The notes under the pieces are model-generated. The model was not told where the DNA came from. It was given only the letters and a program-made list of their open reading frames with translations, and made no database searches. Positions 6,125 through 14,900 of a stretch of 48,204 nucleotides of DNA are shown here, piece by piece. The translations under genes were made by a program, and so were the position numbers. The number at the start of each line of letters is the position of its first letter. Positions within the stretch are counted from its first letter, which is position 1. The stretch comes from CAIXMG01 sp964550225. Lineage in GTDB: Bacteria > Patescibacteriota > Minisyncoccia > Phycocordibacterales > UBA1006. The stretch is taken from positions 1 through 48,204 of the forward strand of contig CAZJXT010000001.1 of the NCBI GenBank assembly GCA_964550225.1, written 5' to 3'.

Positions 6125-6952
6125 ATGCTCCTTGGAACCAAGAAAACTCTATACGACCATATAATGGAAGCCCTTTTGGGGGATTCTATGACTGTTTCAC
6201 AAATACAAGACTATTTAAAAGGTCTTTCTGTACATGCTTCGGTGCAGGGAATTTATAAAACTCTACGAGAATTATTAGCAGAAGATATTATTGTAAAACA
6301 CAAAACCGTCTATGCTATTAGTAATGTTTGGCGTGATCGGTTACTAAAAATCGTTTCACAGGATTTTGGATTTAAATTACAGCCCAATGAAGAGGTTTCA
6401 TATAAATTTAATACTATTGAAAATACTGATGCATTTTGGAAACACATGTTCCAAGACATTCGCAATGAAGTAAAAGATTTTCCTGTGTACCACTTTACAC
6501 CTCATCAGTACTGGCTCATGATTCCATCACGAAAACAAAGCGAGGAAGATTACTATAAAACATATGAGCAGGAAAAAATTTACTCATTCAATATTATTGG
6601 AGGTGAAACTATTTTTGATAACGAACGCAAGCGAGCACTGTCGTCACATTTTAATCAGGTAACTACTAATAGTAAGATCAACTTCAACCGTCGTGATCAC
6701 CTCTCTGTTATTGGTCCCTATATCATCACCACTCGTGTTTCAGTTACACTCGCACGTGTAACGGATCGACTGTACGAAACTTGTTTCACAGAAAAAGAAT
6801 TGCAAGAAAAACTTGAGCCTGAATTTAAAAAACATGGATCGGTTACGATGACGGTGGAACATAATTTAGAGAAAGCAAAATCAATGCGCAAAAAAATGTC
6901 TGCTGATTTTCATATTCCACGTGAACTACGCGAGAGATTTGATTTATTTTAA
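6125..6952 (+). CDS. winged-helix-like DNA-binding protein, unknown family
   Basis: 275 residues. The first 70 residues read as a winged helix: LYDHIMEALLGDSMTVSQIQDYL, then a recognition-helix-like SVQGIYKTLRELLAEDIIVKHK and a wing TVYAISN. This resembles PadR/Fur-like N-terminal folds in layout. The remaining 200 residues, with PVYHFTPHQYWLMIPSRKQ and a basic C-terminus, match nothing I recognise and could be a ligand-binding domain. Neighbouring inverted repeats, one over its own -35 region, support a regulator role for itself and the divergent minus-strand group. Leaderless-type start; followed by a strong terminator, so single-gene unit. Confidence 0.6.
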   Translation: MLLGTKKTLYDHIMEALLGDSMTVSQIQDYLKGLSVHASVQGIYKTLRELLAEDIIVKHKTVYAISNVWRDRLLKIVSQDFGFKLQPNEEVSYKFNTIENTDAFWKHMFQDIRNEVKDFPVYHFTPHQYWLMIPSRKQSEEDYYKTYEQEKIYSFNIIGGETIFDNERKRALSSHFNQVTTNSKINFNRRDHLSVIGPYIITTRVSVTLARVTDRLYETCFTEKELQEKLEPEFKKHGSVTMTVEHNLEKAKSMRKKMSADFHIPRELRERFDLF

Positions 6953-6984
6953 AAACTCACATCCATTATTTGTGAGTTTTTGTT
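6951..6984 (+). terminator. Rho-independent terminator
   Basis: AAAAACTCACA / TGTGAGTTTTT perfect 11-base arms with a nine-base loop. Confidence 0.88.
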
Positions 6985-7012
6985 TTGGATAAAATTTTTT
7001 TTACGTTATACT
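6985..7012 (+). promoter_or_regulatory. promoter of hydrolase-like membrane protein
   Basis: TTGGAT (6985-6990), 16-base spacer, TATACT (7007-7012); the ATG at 7020 is seven bases after the box, so a nearly leaderless mRNA. Confidence 0.65.
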
Positions 7013-7019
7013 TTATCTA

Positions 7020-8546
7020 ATGAAATCTGCTTATATTTTTCACGATGCATTTTCTAGTGCGAATGAAGATTGGTACCCATGGATGAAAACAACTCTCGAA
7101 GGGATGGGCTATTTTGTAGTTGTTCCAAACTTTCCAACACCAGGAGGACAATCCTATGAATCATGGAAAGTATCTCTCAAAAATTATATTGAAAAATTTG
7201 ATGAAGAAACTCTTTTTATTGGACATGGAGTAGGGGGGTTATTTGCACTACGTATTATTGAAGAAATAAATAGACCTATTAAAGGAATCATTCTTGTCGC
7301 CAGTTATGCCGAGCCTCTTCAGCACGATGGATACAATCATGTAAATAGCACTTTCTATAAATCTGATATTGCATGGGATCGAGTGAAGCAGAACGTTTTG
7401 TTTACCCATGTCTATGCAGGCGAACATGATCCCTTTGTTTCCGAATCAACCAGTCAAAACCTCGCAAATTTCTTAGCAACACCTCTGCAAATAATTCCAG
7501 AAGGCGGACATATCAATCGAGCATCAGGATTTACTCAACTGGTTGTTGTTGCTCAAGACATCAAACAAAGCACAGGATCTCTGCAAAAAGGAATTGAGGT
7601 TATTGCTACGGCTCCTGAAGAAGTTTCAGTAAATAATCCTGAACAAGAAAAACCTGCTATGGTTTCCGAGCCTGCTCAACCTCTGCCTCCGGAAGAAATT
7701 AAAGATGATCGTAAAAATATTCATACGATGTATCAAGACATGTCGACCTTAATTAATTCGAATCAAGGATCAGTCGCATCGTCACTCCTTACCAAGGCTC
7801 GTACTGATGAAGAGAACAAGAAAAACACCTCTCCTACATCATTGCGTAACATGCTCTATATCGGTGGAACGATTATCAGTGTTATTGGTATTGGAATCGT
7901 TTTATATTTCTTGGCTCAAAAATATCTTCCTGCGTTACAAAACCAAATTCAACCCGAGATTCAATCTTTGGTTCCTGCAGAAAAACATATTTTAGTTACT
8001 ACTACTTCTGAAGAGTCATATCTTTTAGATAAAAAAATACGAGAGAGCCTCTCTCAAAAACCAGATACTTTAGCGATTCATGATATTTATTATCAAGAAG
8101 GAGGATCTCGGGTATCGTTTGCATCTCTTATTGAAAAAACTGGGATCACTACAATTCCTCCTCAGCTAATTAATGAATTTTCACAACCATTTTTCATGCA
8201 TGGGAAAATAGGATTAGCTGACAATTCATTCGGTCATTTTTTAATTATTCCTATTAAAAATTACGATCAAACGTTTTCATTCATGCAAGAATGGGAACCG
8301 GTCATGATGCGTGACTTAGGAATTTTTATGGAAACCGATTCTGATGTTGTGCGTAAAAAAAATAACCGAGATACTTTCGAGGAAAAACTTGTTTATAATC
8401 GAAGTGTTCGTATTGCAAATGATCGTGAAAATAATCTGACATTATTATATTTCTTTATTAATGAAAAAACTCTGATTATTACCGACAATACGCTCGGTAT
8501 CCCCGAATTACTCAAGCGTTACGCAAATAGACAGATTTATCAATAA
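7020..8546 (+). CDS. RBBP9/YdeN-like hydrolase domain fused to membrane-anchored domain, nucleophile missing
   Basis: 508 residues in three parts. Residues 1-180 follow the RBBP9/YdeN serine-hydrolase fold: YIFHDAFSS, then the elbow IGHGVGG (67-73), acid D137 (GEHDPF) and base H164 (GGHINR). The elbow normally reads GHSxG; here the serine is G70, so classical hydrolysis is unlikely. Residues 185-275 are a Pro/Glu-rich linker. A membrane helix spans about 278-299. Residues 310-508 are an outside-facing domain that I do not recognise. Possibly a pseudoenzyme sensing a cytoplasmic ligand. Cys/Asp nucleophile substitutes are not seen at that position. Monocistronic. Confidence 0.7.
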   Translation: MKSAYIFHDAFSSANEDWYPWMKTTLEGMGYFVVVPNFPTPGGQSYESWKVSLKNYIEKFDEETLFIGHGVGGLFALRIIEEINRPIKGIILVASYAEPLQHDGYNHVNSTFYKSDIAWDRVKQNVLFTHVYAGEHDPFVSESTSQNLANFLATPLQIIPEGGHINRASGFTQLVVVAQDIKQSTGSLQKGIEVIATAPEEVSVNNPEQEKPAMVSEPAQPLPPEEIKDDRKNIHTMYQDMSTLINSNQGSVASSLLTKARTDEENKKNTSPTSLRNMLYIGGTIISVIGIGIVLYFLAQKYLPALQNQIQPEIQSLVPAEKHILVTTTSEESYLLDKKIRESLSQKPDTLAIHDIYYQEGGSRVSFASLIEKTGITTIPPQLINEFSQPFFMHGKIGLADNSFGHFLIIPIKNYDQTFSFMQEWEPVMMRDLGIFMETDSDVVRKKNNRDTFEEKLVYNRSVRIANDRENNLTLLYFFINEKTLIITDNTLGIPELLKRYANRQIYQ

Positions 8547-8549
8547 TGC

Positions 8550-8577
8550 TTGATAAAAGGGTCAAATATGCTAGACT
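8550..8577 (+). promoter_or_regulatory. promoter of dksA-like gene, leaderless spacing
   Basis: TTGATA (8550-8555), 16-base spacer, TGC-extended TAGACT (8572-8577), then six bases to the ATG at 8584. Confidence 0.65.
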
Positions 8578-8583
8578 ATTCCT

Positions 8584-8943
8584 ATGAAAAAAGAACGTGT
8601 GAACTACTTTAAAGAAAAGCTTTTGAAAGAAAAAGCGGCTCTTGAAGAAGAACTGAATAGTATCGGACGACAAGACCCTAATGGCGATTGGTCAGTAGTA
8701 CCACTATCTCAAGAAGGCGCTGAACCTGATGAAGCAGATCAAGCAGACTTTGTAGAAGATTTTGAATCTCGAATTGGGCGCTTAGGATCTCTTGAAACAA
8801 AATACGTTCAAATTATCGAAGCTCTCAAACGAGTGGAAAATGGAACCTATGGACGATGTCTCAAATCAGGAGCTCTCATCGAAGAAGATCGACTAGAAGC
8901 AAACCCTGCTGCTGAAACTTGTAAAGCAATGATGAATGCATAA
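8584..8943 (+). CDS. TraR/DksA family protein with half zinc finger
   Basis: 119 residues. An N-terminal coiled coil (KKERVNYFKEKLLKEKAALEEELN) leads into the DksA/TraR C-terminal segment: ALKRVENGTYGRC, ALIEEDRLEANPAAETC. DksA-type proteins enter the RNA polymerase secondary channel and modulate initiation, often with ppGpp. The canonical four-cysteine finger is CxxC...CxxC. Here C92 and C113 remain, while the partners are S95 and M116. Two-cysteine DksA paralogues are known in some proteobacteria, so this can still fold. An acidic middle (EGAEPDEADQADFVEDFE) matches family members with DxxDxA-type tips. Confidence 0.88.
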   Translation: MKKERVNYFKEKLLKEKAALEEELNSIGRQDPNGDWSVVPLSQEGAEPDEADQADFVEDFESRIGRLGSLETKYVQIIEALKRVENGTYGRCLKSGALIEEDRLEANPAAETCKAMMNA

Positions 8944-8950
8944 TCTCTAT

Positions 8951-8980
8951 AAAAACCCCACTGTATTGGTGGTTTTTATT
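8951..8980 (+). terminator. probable terminator
   Basis: AAAAACC / GGTTTTT arms with imperfect inner pairing, then a T-rich stretch. Confidence 0.5.
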
Positions 8981-9050
8981 TTTAAAAAATTTATTTTTTC
9001 TTTATTTTTTCTTAGGAATTTCTTTATCTTCTATTTGTTAAAGTATGCCT

Positions 9051-10580
9051 ATGTCAAAAAATTTTTCACGAGTTTATTCAGCTCAGCCTTATCAATTGCG
9101 AGGACACATTGTTTCTGTTGAAATCGACATTACCAATGGACTCCATGCATTTTCAATTGTTGGATTACCCGATAAAGCAGTAGAAGAAGCACGCGATCGT
9201 GTTGGAAGTGCAATTAAAAATTCTGGATTCACATCACCAAAACAAGAAAATCAAAAAACTATTGTTTCTTTGGCTCCGGCAGAATTAAAAAAAGAAGGTT
9301 CCTATTTTGATCTTGCTATAGCCCTCGGTTATTTATTATCAAGTCACAACATTATATTCGAACCGGAAAAAAAATTATTTATTGGCGAATTATCACTGAA
9401 TGGAGAATTACAACCCGTGACAGGAATTTTACCTATTGTTCAGGAGGCAAAACAATTAGGTTTTACTGAAATATTCTTACCTGTAAAAAATGCAATCGAA
9501 GCTGCATTAATAGATAATATTATTATTTATCCAGCACAAACATTACGCGATGTTATTAATCACATTGATGAAGAAAGTGATACACGACTATTCATTTCAC
9601 CTCAACCAAAAACTGTTTGTGAAACAACACCAGAGAGAGATTTTTCTATAGATTTTTCAAATATCAAAGGACAAGAAGTTGCAAAACGAGGCTTAGAAAT
9701 TGCTGCAGCTGGTGGACATAATGTGATTATGTCAGGACCACCCGGAACAGGAAAAACAATGCTTGCAAAAGCATTTGCCGGATTATTACCACCTCTCTCA
9801 GAAGAGGCCATGCTTGAAATTACAGGAATCCATAGTGTTGCAGGAATATTAAAAGACCCTATCATTATTCATCCTCCTTTTCGAAACCCTCATCATACAT
9901 CAAGCTACGTCTCAGTTATTGGAGGAGGGTCTTTTCCTCGACCAGGAGAAGTAACCCTTGCTCATCGAGGGGTACTATTTCTCGATGAATTCCCAGAATT
10001 TGATAAACGAGTCATCGAGTCATTGCGACAACCTATGGAAGATCGTGTTGTTCACATATCACGAGCACGTGGAATTGCAAGTTTTCCAGCAGGATTTACA
10101 CTAATCGCTGCAATGAATCCATGCCCATGTGGTAATCATGGAGCATTACATAAAAAATGTATTTGCACACCAAATGATCTCGCACGGTATCAACGTAAAA
10201 TATCTGGACCTATTTTAGATCGTGTCGATTTGTGGATGAATGTCGAACATATTGATTATGATAAACTATCGAATAATCAAACATTTCAAGAATCATCTAC
10301 AACCATTCGTGAACGTGTATCAAAAGCACGAGATATTCAGCACGCTCGTTTTGAAAATAAAACAACCCTCAACAGCCATATGACCGCACGAGATATTGAA
10401 AAACTAACACTTACTAATGATGTAAAGAAAATACTCAACGATAGTTCTACAACAATGAAATTATCTCCTCGCGCATATCATCGTATGATCAAACTAGCGC
10501 GAACAATTGCAGATCTCGAACAATCAGAACATATCCATACCGATCACATACTCGAAGCATTTCAATATAGAAATAAATAA
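9051..10580 (+). CDS. comM: YifB/ComM-type Mg-chelatase-like AAA+ ATPase
   Basis: 509 residues from the second ATG (9051); an ATG at 9045 would lie within the apparent promoter. The N-terminal domain has ITNGLHAFSIVGLPDKAVEEARDRV and LAPAELKKEGSYFDLAIALG, the hallmark of YifB/ComM. Walker A is GPPGTGKTMLAKAF near residue 228, Walker B GVLFLDEFPEF, and the cysteine pattern CPCGNHG...KKCICTP is the family's own. The C-terminus is the Mg-chelatase helical domain. ComM is a bidirectional hexameric helicase promoting branch migration during natural transformation in Vibrio, fitting the DNA-uptake lifestyle suggested for CPR. TAAAGT six bases before 9051 supports the start. Confidence 0.93.
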   Translation: MSKNFSRVYSAQPYQLRGHIVSVEIDITNGLHAFSIVGLPDKAVEEARDRVGSAIKNSGFTSPKQENQKTIVSLAPAELKKEGSYFDLAIALGYLLSSHNIIFEPEKKLFIGELSLNGELQPVTGILPIVQEAKQLGFTEIFLPVKNAIEAALIDNIIIYPAQTLRDVINHIDEESDTRLFISPQPKTVCETTPERDFSIDFSNIKGQEVAKRGLEIAAAGGHNVIMSGPPGTGKTMLAKAFAGLLPPLSEEAMLEITGIHSVAGILKDPIIIHPPFRNPHHTSSYVSVIGGGSFPRPGEVTLAHRGVLFLDEFPEFDKRVIESLRQPMEDRVVHISRARGIASFPAGFTLIAAMNPCPCGNHGALHKKCICTPNDLARYQRKISGPILDRVDLWMNVEHIDYDKLSNNQTFQESSTTIRERVSKARDIQHARFENKTTLNSHMTARDIEKLTLTNDVKKILNDSSTTMKLSPRAYHRMIKLARTIADLEQSEHIHTDHILEAFQYRNK

Positions 10581-10601
10581 AAAATCCCGTTTGGGATTTT
10601 T
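10580..10601. terminator. bidirectional terminator
   Basis: AAAAATCCC / GGGATTTTT with a GTTT loop, between convergent comM and the LysM-M23 gene. Confidence 0.85.
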
Positions 10602-10603
10602 TA

Positions 10604-11689
10604 TTAATATAAAACAGGTGTTGGTCTAATTCCTCGAATTTCAAAATGAAGATGCGGACCTGTTGATCGTCCTGTATTTCCGACTTGTCCAATAATCTCT
10701 CCTTGTGAAACCGTATCTCCTACTGAAACATTAAGACATTTTTGATGAGCATAGAGCGTTTGGGTTCCATTTGAATGTTGGATAATAGTAAGATTTCCAT
10801 ACCCTCCATTCCAATATGTTGGAGAAGTACTTGAGCATGTTGGGCCTTTTGCAATAATAACGGTACCACTCGCCATTGCATGGATTGGTGTTCCAATAGG
10901 AGCCCCAATGTCTACAGCGTTATAACGATCGTGGAATCCTTGTGTTTTTCTAATGCGTGGATTTCCATCCAAAACAATCGGTCGTTTGTAATATCCTTTT
11001 GATGCAGAGACAACAGATTTTGTTTCTGGAATATTGGCTCGATTTTTAATAGTTTTTGAAGAAGATTTTGATTGAGCAGCTCCAGCTGTTACAGGAATTT
11101 GACCATCTGGAACGATAACCACCTGACCGATCACGAGAGCATCACTACTTTCGATTCCGTTATAGTCAGCAATATCTTGAGCATCTGCTTTATATCGTTT
11201 TGCAATGGTTACAAGAGTATCTCCTTTGGTAACTATGTGTTTTACTCCAGAGATAGGCAAAATAGTGAGTGTTTGCCCTACGTGTAATACATCTGTTTTC
11301 TTGAGATTGTTTGCCCAACGAATAGTACTTTCTGACACTCCAAATCGTTTTGCTACCGCAACAACAGTATCTCCAGGAGAAACCTTGTATACAATAATTT
11401 CATCACTTACAGGAATATCATACACATCTGCCAAGGTTCCTAATGGTCCGATTTCAGGAGTCATAGCACCATCATCTTGTAAAACAATATCAATACCATC
11501 ATCTGGTTTTAAGTTAAAATTCATTGCAATTGCAGGAGTAAGCAAATCCATGGTTTGGGCATTTTCAAGAGAAAAACCTTGTTCTGAAAGAGGTTCCTGA
11601 GCAGACACAGAAGAAAACAGCCACGCTTGTGAAGCCTGAGGAAAAATAAAGGTACTGAGCACCAAACAAGGAATAAATCCTTGTTTCAT
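10604..11689 (-). CDS. LysM - M23 peptidoglycan endopeptidase
   Basis: 361 residues. A signal peptide (MKQGFIPCLVLSTFIFPQASQAW) suggests export. Two LysM domains follow, EIIVYKVSPGDTVVAVAKRFGV and KHIVTKGDTLVTIAKRY, each ending in a VGQ/IGQ segment. The C-terminal M23 (LytM/NlpD-like) domain has YNAVDIGAPIGTPIHA, YGNLTIIQHSNG, TLYAHQ and GPHLHFEI. The usual first zinc motif HxxxD reads NAVD here, with the nearest His further upstream in FHDRYN, while HLHFE is intact. It probably cleaves or binds cell-wall crosslinks at division. A TTG start at 11773 would add another hydrophobic stretch; 11689 is preferred for the signal peptide, but no ribosome site is visible. Confidence 0.88.
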   Translation of the reverse strand: MKQGFIPCLVLSTFIFPQASQAWLFSSVSAQEPLSEQGFSLENAQTMDLLTPAIAMNFNLKPDDGIDIVLQDDGAMTPEIGPLGTLADVYDIPVSDEIIVYKVSPGDTVVAVAKRFGVSESTIRWANNLKKTDVLHVGQTLTILPISGVKHIVTKGDTLVTIAKRYKADAQDIADYNGIESSDALVIGQVVIVPDGQIPVTAGAAQSKSSSKTIKNRANIPETKSVVSASKGYYKRPIVLDGNPRIRKTQGFHDRYNAVDIGAPIGTPIHAMASGTVIIAKGPTCSSTSPTYWNGGYGNLTIIQHSNGTQTLYAHQKCLNVSVGDTVSQGEIIGQVGNTGRSTGPHLHFEIRGIRPTPVLY

Positions 11690-12011
11690 TATGTTCAAAA
11701 AAGACAATGTCTTAGAATCTTGTGAGTTATGTGTTATAAGCCAAATAAGAAATATCAAAATATACGGGACCAATATAAATTATTGAAATAAACGTATTTT
11801 TGAAATTACAAGCATTTCAGTCATTCTGTCATGAAAACCAAACCCCAGTATCTGATGAGGGAATATCCCTCTTGCACATATCTAGGGTAACAAATGACAT
11901 CTTTTGGTCAATAGAAACTGTGGATAGCATGTGATTTGACATATTGTAAAGAAATGTTTCATAATCACTATTGCTTAGTCGAGACTATTACTTTATAATA
12001 AAGTAATAATT
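11690..12011. other. 322-base intergenic region with divergent promoters and a structured leader
   Basis: Minus-strand promoter for the LysM-M23 gene: TTGACC (11911-11906), 16-base spacer, TACCCT (11889-11884), giving a leader of about 190 bases, exceptionally long for this window. That leader carries a perfect hairpin GAGGGA-UAU-UCCCUC (11871-11857). No known riboswitch class is recognisable. Plus-strand promoter for the 12012 gene: TTGCTT (11971-11976), 17-base spacer, TATAAT (11994-11999), ATG 12 bases later. No coding sequence recognised. Confidence 0.55.
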
Positions 12012-12875
12012 ATGAGTATTCAAGAACTTTTTCCAAGTCAACCACTTCCACGTTTTGCAGGCATTGAAAACGATAGCCAGTCTGGGGTTATTTTAAAAAT
12101 ACTTTCTGACGCAAAATTTACACCACGAACAGGTGGAACCTATCGTATTTATCACATTCCTCAGAGTAATGATTTCACTGTTGAGGAAAACTGGAGCGAA
12201 ACAGGCTCAGATGGAATAATAACTCCTCGTAAAAAATATACTCATTTTACTATCACTAGTAACATACCACCTATTTCAGAACCCGTTCCCAATCAACCCC
12301 GTATACCAGGAACATCTCCAACACCTGAACCTGAACAACCAGACCATCATGAAAAAATCCCTTCTCTAGAACCAGATCCCTTGAAAAATCCATTGCCAGT
12401 CGAAAAACCAGGATCTTTTGAAATTTCTCCAGATCGAGAGCCAAAACCTCGACAAAAAACATCTCTTGAGATACTTACCGAAAAATTTAAAATAGGTAGG
12501 CAACAAATAGAAAATAATATTGTTCCAGATCCTATTATTCCTGACACTATTCACGAAACTCCTGACAAAGAACCAACAACCGCGGAGCCATCAATGAAAC
12601 CAAATACGCCTGAAAATTCACCGCTATCTCTCCTTAATACTATTTACGGACCAAACCAAGAAGAATGGCGCCATATTGAAAATATGCCTTTTGATACATT
12701 TATGCATCCAGAAAATTATTACTGGGGGACTGATACTTTTGGAAAACCTATTGAGCACACCTTTTCAGATTATCCAGAGCGATCTCAAAAACTCCATCAA
12801 CTGCTTGTTGAAAAAAATATAAGTACTGATTTTTCTGAAAAACCACTCAAGGAAGTCATTGCTTCTCTTAAATAA
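12012..12875 (+). CDS. proline-rich protein of unknown function
   Basis: 287 residues, no family recognised, no signal peptide or membrane helix. Residues 1-90 look folded (TGGTYRIYHIPQSNDFTVEENW and KKYTHFTITS). Residues 95-210 are a low-complexity linker rich in Pro, Glu and Asp. The last 75 residues look folded again, with LLNTIYGPNQEEWRHIENM and WGTDTFGKPIEHTFSDYPERSQKLHQLL. The architecture resembles a cytoplasmic two-domain linker or adaptor protein. Its own TATAAT promoter and an 11-pair terminator make it a single-gene unit. Base composition is like its neighbours. Confidence 0.6.
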   Translation: MSIQELFPSQPLPRFAGIENDSQSGVILKILSDAKFTPRTGGTYRIYHIPQSNDFTVEENWSETGSDGIITPRKKYTHFTITSNIPPISEPVPNQPRIPGTSPTPEPEQPDHHEKIPSLEPDPLKNPLPVEKPGSFEISPDREPKPRQKTSLEILTEKFKIGRQQIENNIVPDPIIPDTIHETPDKEPTTAEPSMKPNTPENSPLSLLNTIYGPNQEEWRHIENMPFDTFMHPENYYWGTDTFGKPIEHTFSDYPERSQKLHQLLVEKNISTDFSEKPLKEVIASLK

Positions 12876-12900
12876 TAAAAACGCGTAATGCGTTTTTATT
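12874..12900 (+). terminator. Rho-independent terminator
   Basis: AATAAAAACGC / GCGTTTTTATT perfect 11-base arms, five-base loop. Confidence 0.9.
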
Positions 12901-12932
12901 ATTTATTAAATTTATTAGAAAAAAATATTTTC

Positions 12933-12941
12933 TGATATAAT
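12933..12941 (+). promoter_or_regulatory. extended -10 box of helicase gene
   Basis: TGA-TATAAT, consensus, ten bases before the ATG at 12952; predicted leader of about four bases. Confidence 0.6.
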
Positions 12942-12951
12942 CAACCAGCTT

Positions 12952-14883
12952 ATGAATTCTATGCACCAAGAAAACCACCTTGATTTTTTAAACACAAAAC
13001 AACGCGAAGCAGTACTCGCCACAGAGGGGCCATTATTAATTATCGCCGGAGCAGGAACAGGAAAAACAAAAACATTAACTCATCGTATTTATCATATAAT
13101 TCACCAAGGTGTTCATCCAAATAATATTCTTGCAATTACGTTCACCAATAAAGCAGCAAAAGAAATGCATGAACGTGTGATGCATATGATTGGTGAAAAT
13201 TTTCATGAGACCCCATTTATGAAAACATTTCACTCACTGGGTGTTTATATCTTACGGAGATTTTCTCGAGAGGCTGGATTAAAAAAAGATTTCACGATAT
13301 TAGATACCGATGATACGATGAAAATTATTAAGCAAGCAATGGAGCAACATGGGATCAACCCAAAACTCTATGAACCTCGTAAGATACGAAATTTTATTTC
13401 CAGTAAAAAAAGTGATGGGTTCAACGCTGAACAATTTGGACGAGCAACTCATAGCTCATTTACAGAAATCGTAGCAACTGTTTGGGCAACCTACGAATTA
13501 ATAAAATCAAAAGAATCTAGTGTTGATTTTGATGATCTTCTCTTAAAAACTCAAGAACTTCTTGAAAAAAATATCGAAGTGCGTACAACATTACAAAATC
13601 AATGGAAATATATTCATATCGATGAGTATCAAGATACCAATGCGGTTCAATATGACATTGTTAAACTCCTTGCAGAAAAACACCACAACCTATGTGTTGT
13701 AGGGGATACAGACCAGAATATTTATTCTTGGCGAGGTGCGAACTTGAGAAATATTTTAAATTTCGAAAAAGATTATCCTGAAGCACAAACAATTCTTTTG
13801 GAAGAAAATTATCGATCTACAAAAAATATTCTTTTAGCTGCTGATGAGGTAATTAAAAAAAATACTGCTCGTATTCACAAAACACTCACTACAAAACAAC
13901 ACGATGGAGAAAAAATAATTTTATTTACCGCAATGAATGAAGGGGATGAAGCGCGCCATATTGCACACACCGCTAAAAAACTAATTGCTCAAGGTGTTTC
14001 AACTGATGAAATTGCAGTTCTCTACAGAACAAATTTTCAATCGCGAGTTTTAGAAGAAGCTTTTCTTGGTGAAAACGTTTCATATCAACTCCTCGGAACA
14101 AAATTCTTTGAACGAAAAGAAATCAAAGATATTGTTTCTTATATTCGAGCCTCTCGCAACCGCGACGGACTCTCTGATATTAAACGTATTATCAATGAAC
14201 CAAAACGAGGACTTGGTCCGGCAGCAATTGCAAAAATTTTTTCTGGTCAATCTGTTGAATTATCACCTTCTCAGTTTAAGTCATATCAGATTTTTCAAAA
14301 CATTCTCGATACTATTTCAAGTTTTGCAGAAACAAATACCCCGGCCGATCTTGTACGTTTTGTAATAGAAAAAACAGGTTTTTATGATCTGTACAAAAAT
14401 GGAAGTGAAGATGAACAAGAGCGACTTGAAAACCTGGAGGAGTTGGTAACCTATGCGACCCGCTATGAAGATCTCGATACTATGCTCGAAGATGTTGCAT
14501 TGCAGTCTGATCAAGACCAGTTAGATAATCCTGAGAAAAATAATGGCGTGAAACTCATGACGATTCACTCATCAAAAGGTTTGGAATTTGATTATGTATT
14601 TATTGGTGGATTAGAACAAGGATTATTTCCGCATGATGGATTTGATGAAAAGAAAACTGTAGAAGACCAAGAAGAGGAACGCCGATTGTTTTATGTAGCT
14701 CTCACACGAGCTCGCAAACAATTACTTCTTTCGTATGCTATGACACGAACAATTTACGGTGAGCAGAAATTTAATATGCCGTCTGATTTCTTGGTTGATA
14801 TTCCTGAAGAAATTATTGAACGAGAAGATGGATTTGGTGGAAATACTCCAGAACCCCTAAAAACTGTTTATTTGGATTGGTGA
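12952..14883 (+). CDS. UvrD/PcrA/Rep-type superfamily 1 DNA helicase
   Basis: 643 residues. Q motif and motif I: FLNTKQREAV and IIAGAGTGKTKTLTHRI. Motif Ia FTNKAAKEM, motif II IHIDEYQDTN, motif III VVGDTDQNIYSWRGA, motif IV LEENYRSTKNIL, motif V MTIHSSKGLEFDYVFIGGLEQGLFPH, and motif VI LFYVALTRARKQL. This is a 3'-5' translocase used in excision repair and fork restart. It is about 75 residues shorter than E. coli UvrD or PcrA, with a clipped C-terminal tail, which usually carries the polymerase-binding Tudor-like part. UvrD, PcrA and Rep cannot be separated here. Single gene with its own promoter and terminator. Ends in TGG-TGA, showing TGA as stop. Confidence 0.93.
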   Translation: MNSMHQENHLDFLNTKQREAVLATEGPLLIIAGAGTGKTKTLTHRIYHIIHQGVHPNNILAITFTNKAAKEMHERVMHMIGENFHETPFMKTFHSLGVYILRRFSREAGLKKDFTILDTDDTMKIIKQAMEQHGINPKLYEPRKIRNFISSKKSDGFNAEQFGRATHSSFTEIVATVWATYELIKSKESSVDFDDLLLKTQELLEKNIEVRTTLQNQWKYIHIDEYQDTNAVQYDIVKLLAEKHHNLCVVGDTDQNIYSWRGANLRNILNFEKDYPEAQTILLEENYRSTKNILLAADEVIKKNTARIHKTLTTKQHDGEKIILFTAMNEGDEARHIAHTAKKLIAQGVSTDEIAVLYRTNFQSRVLEEAFLGENVSYQLLGTKFFERKEIKDIVSYIRASRNRDGLSDIKRIINEPKRGLGPAAIAKIFSGQSVELSPSQFKSYQIFQNILDTISSFAETNTPADLVRFVIEKTGFYDLYKNGSEDEQERLENLEELVTYATRYEDLDTMLEDVALQSDQDQLDNPEKNNGVKLMTIHSSKGLEFDYVFIGGLEQGLFPHDGFDEKKTVEDQEEERRLFYVALTRARKQLLLSYAMTRTIYGEQKFNMPSDFLVDIPEEIIEREDGFGGNTPEPLKTVYLDW

Positions 14884-14900
14884 TGTATCTTTCCAACGAG

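Noticed and set aside
11840..11880. CTGATGA followed by GGGA/TCCC hairpin on the plus strand
   Set aside because: No GAAA after the stem and no stem I; the hairpin is better explained as part of the minus-strand leader.
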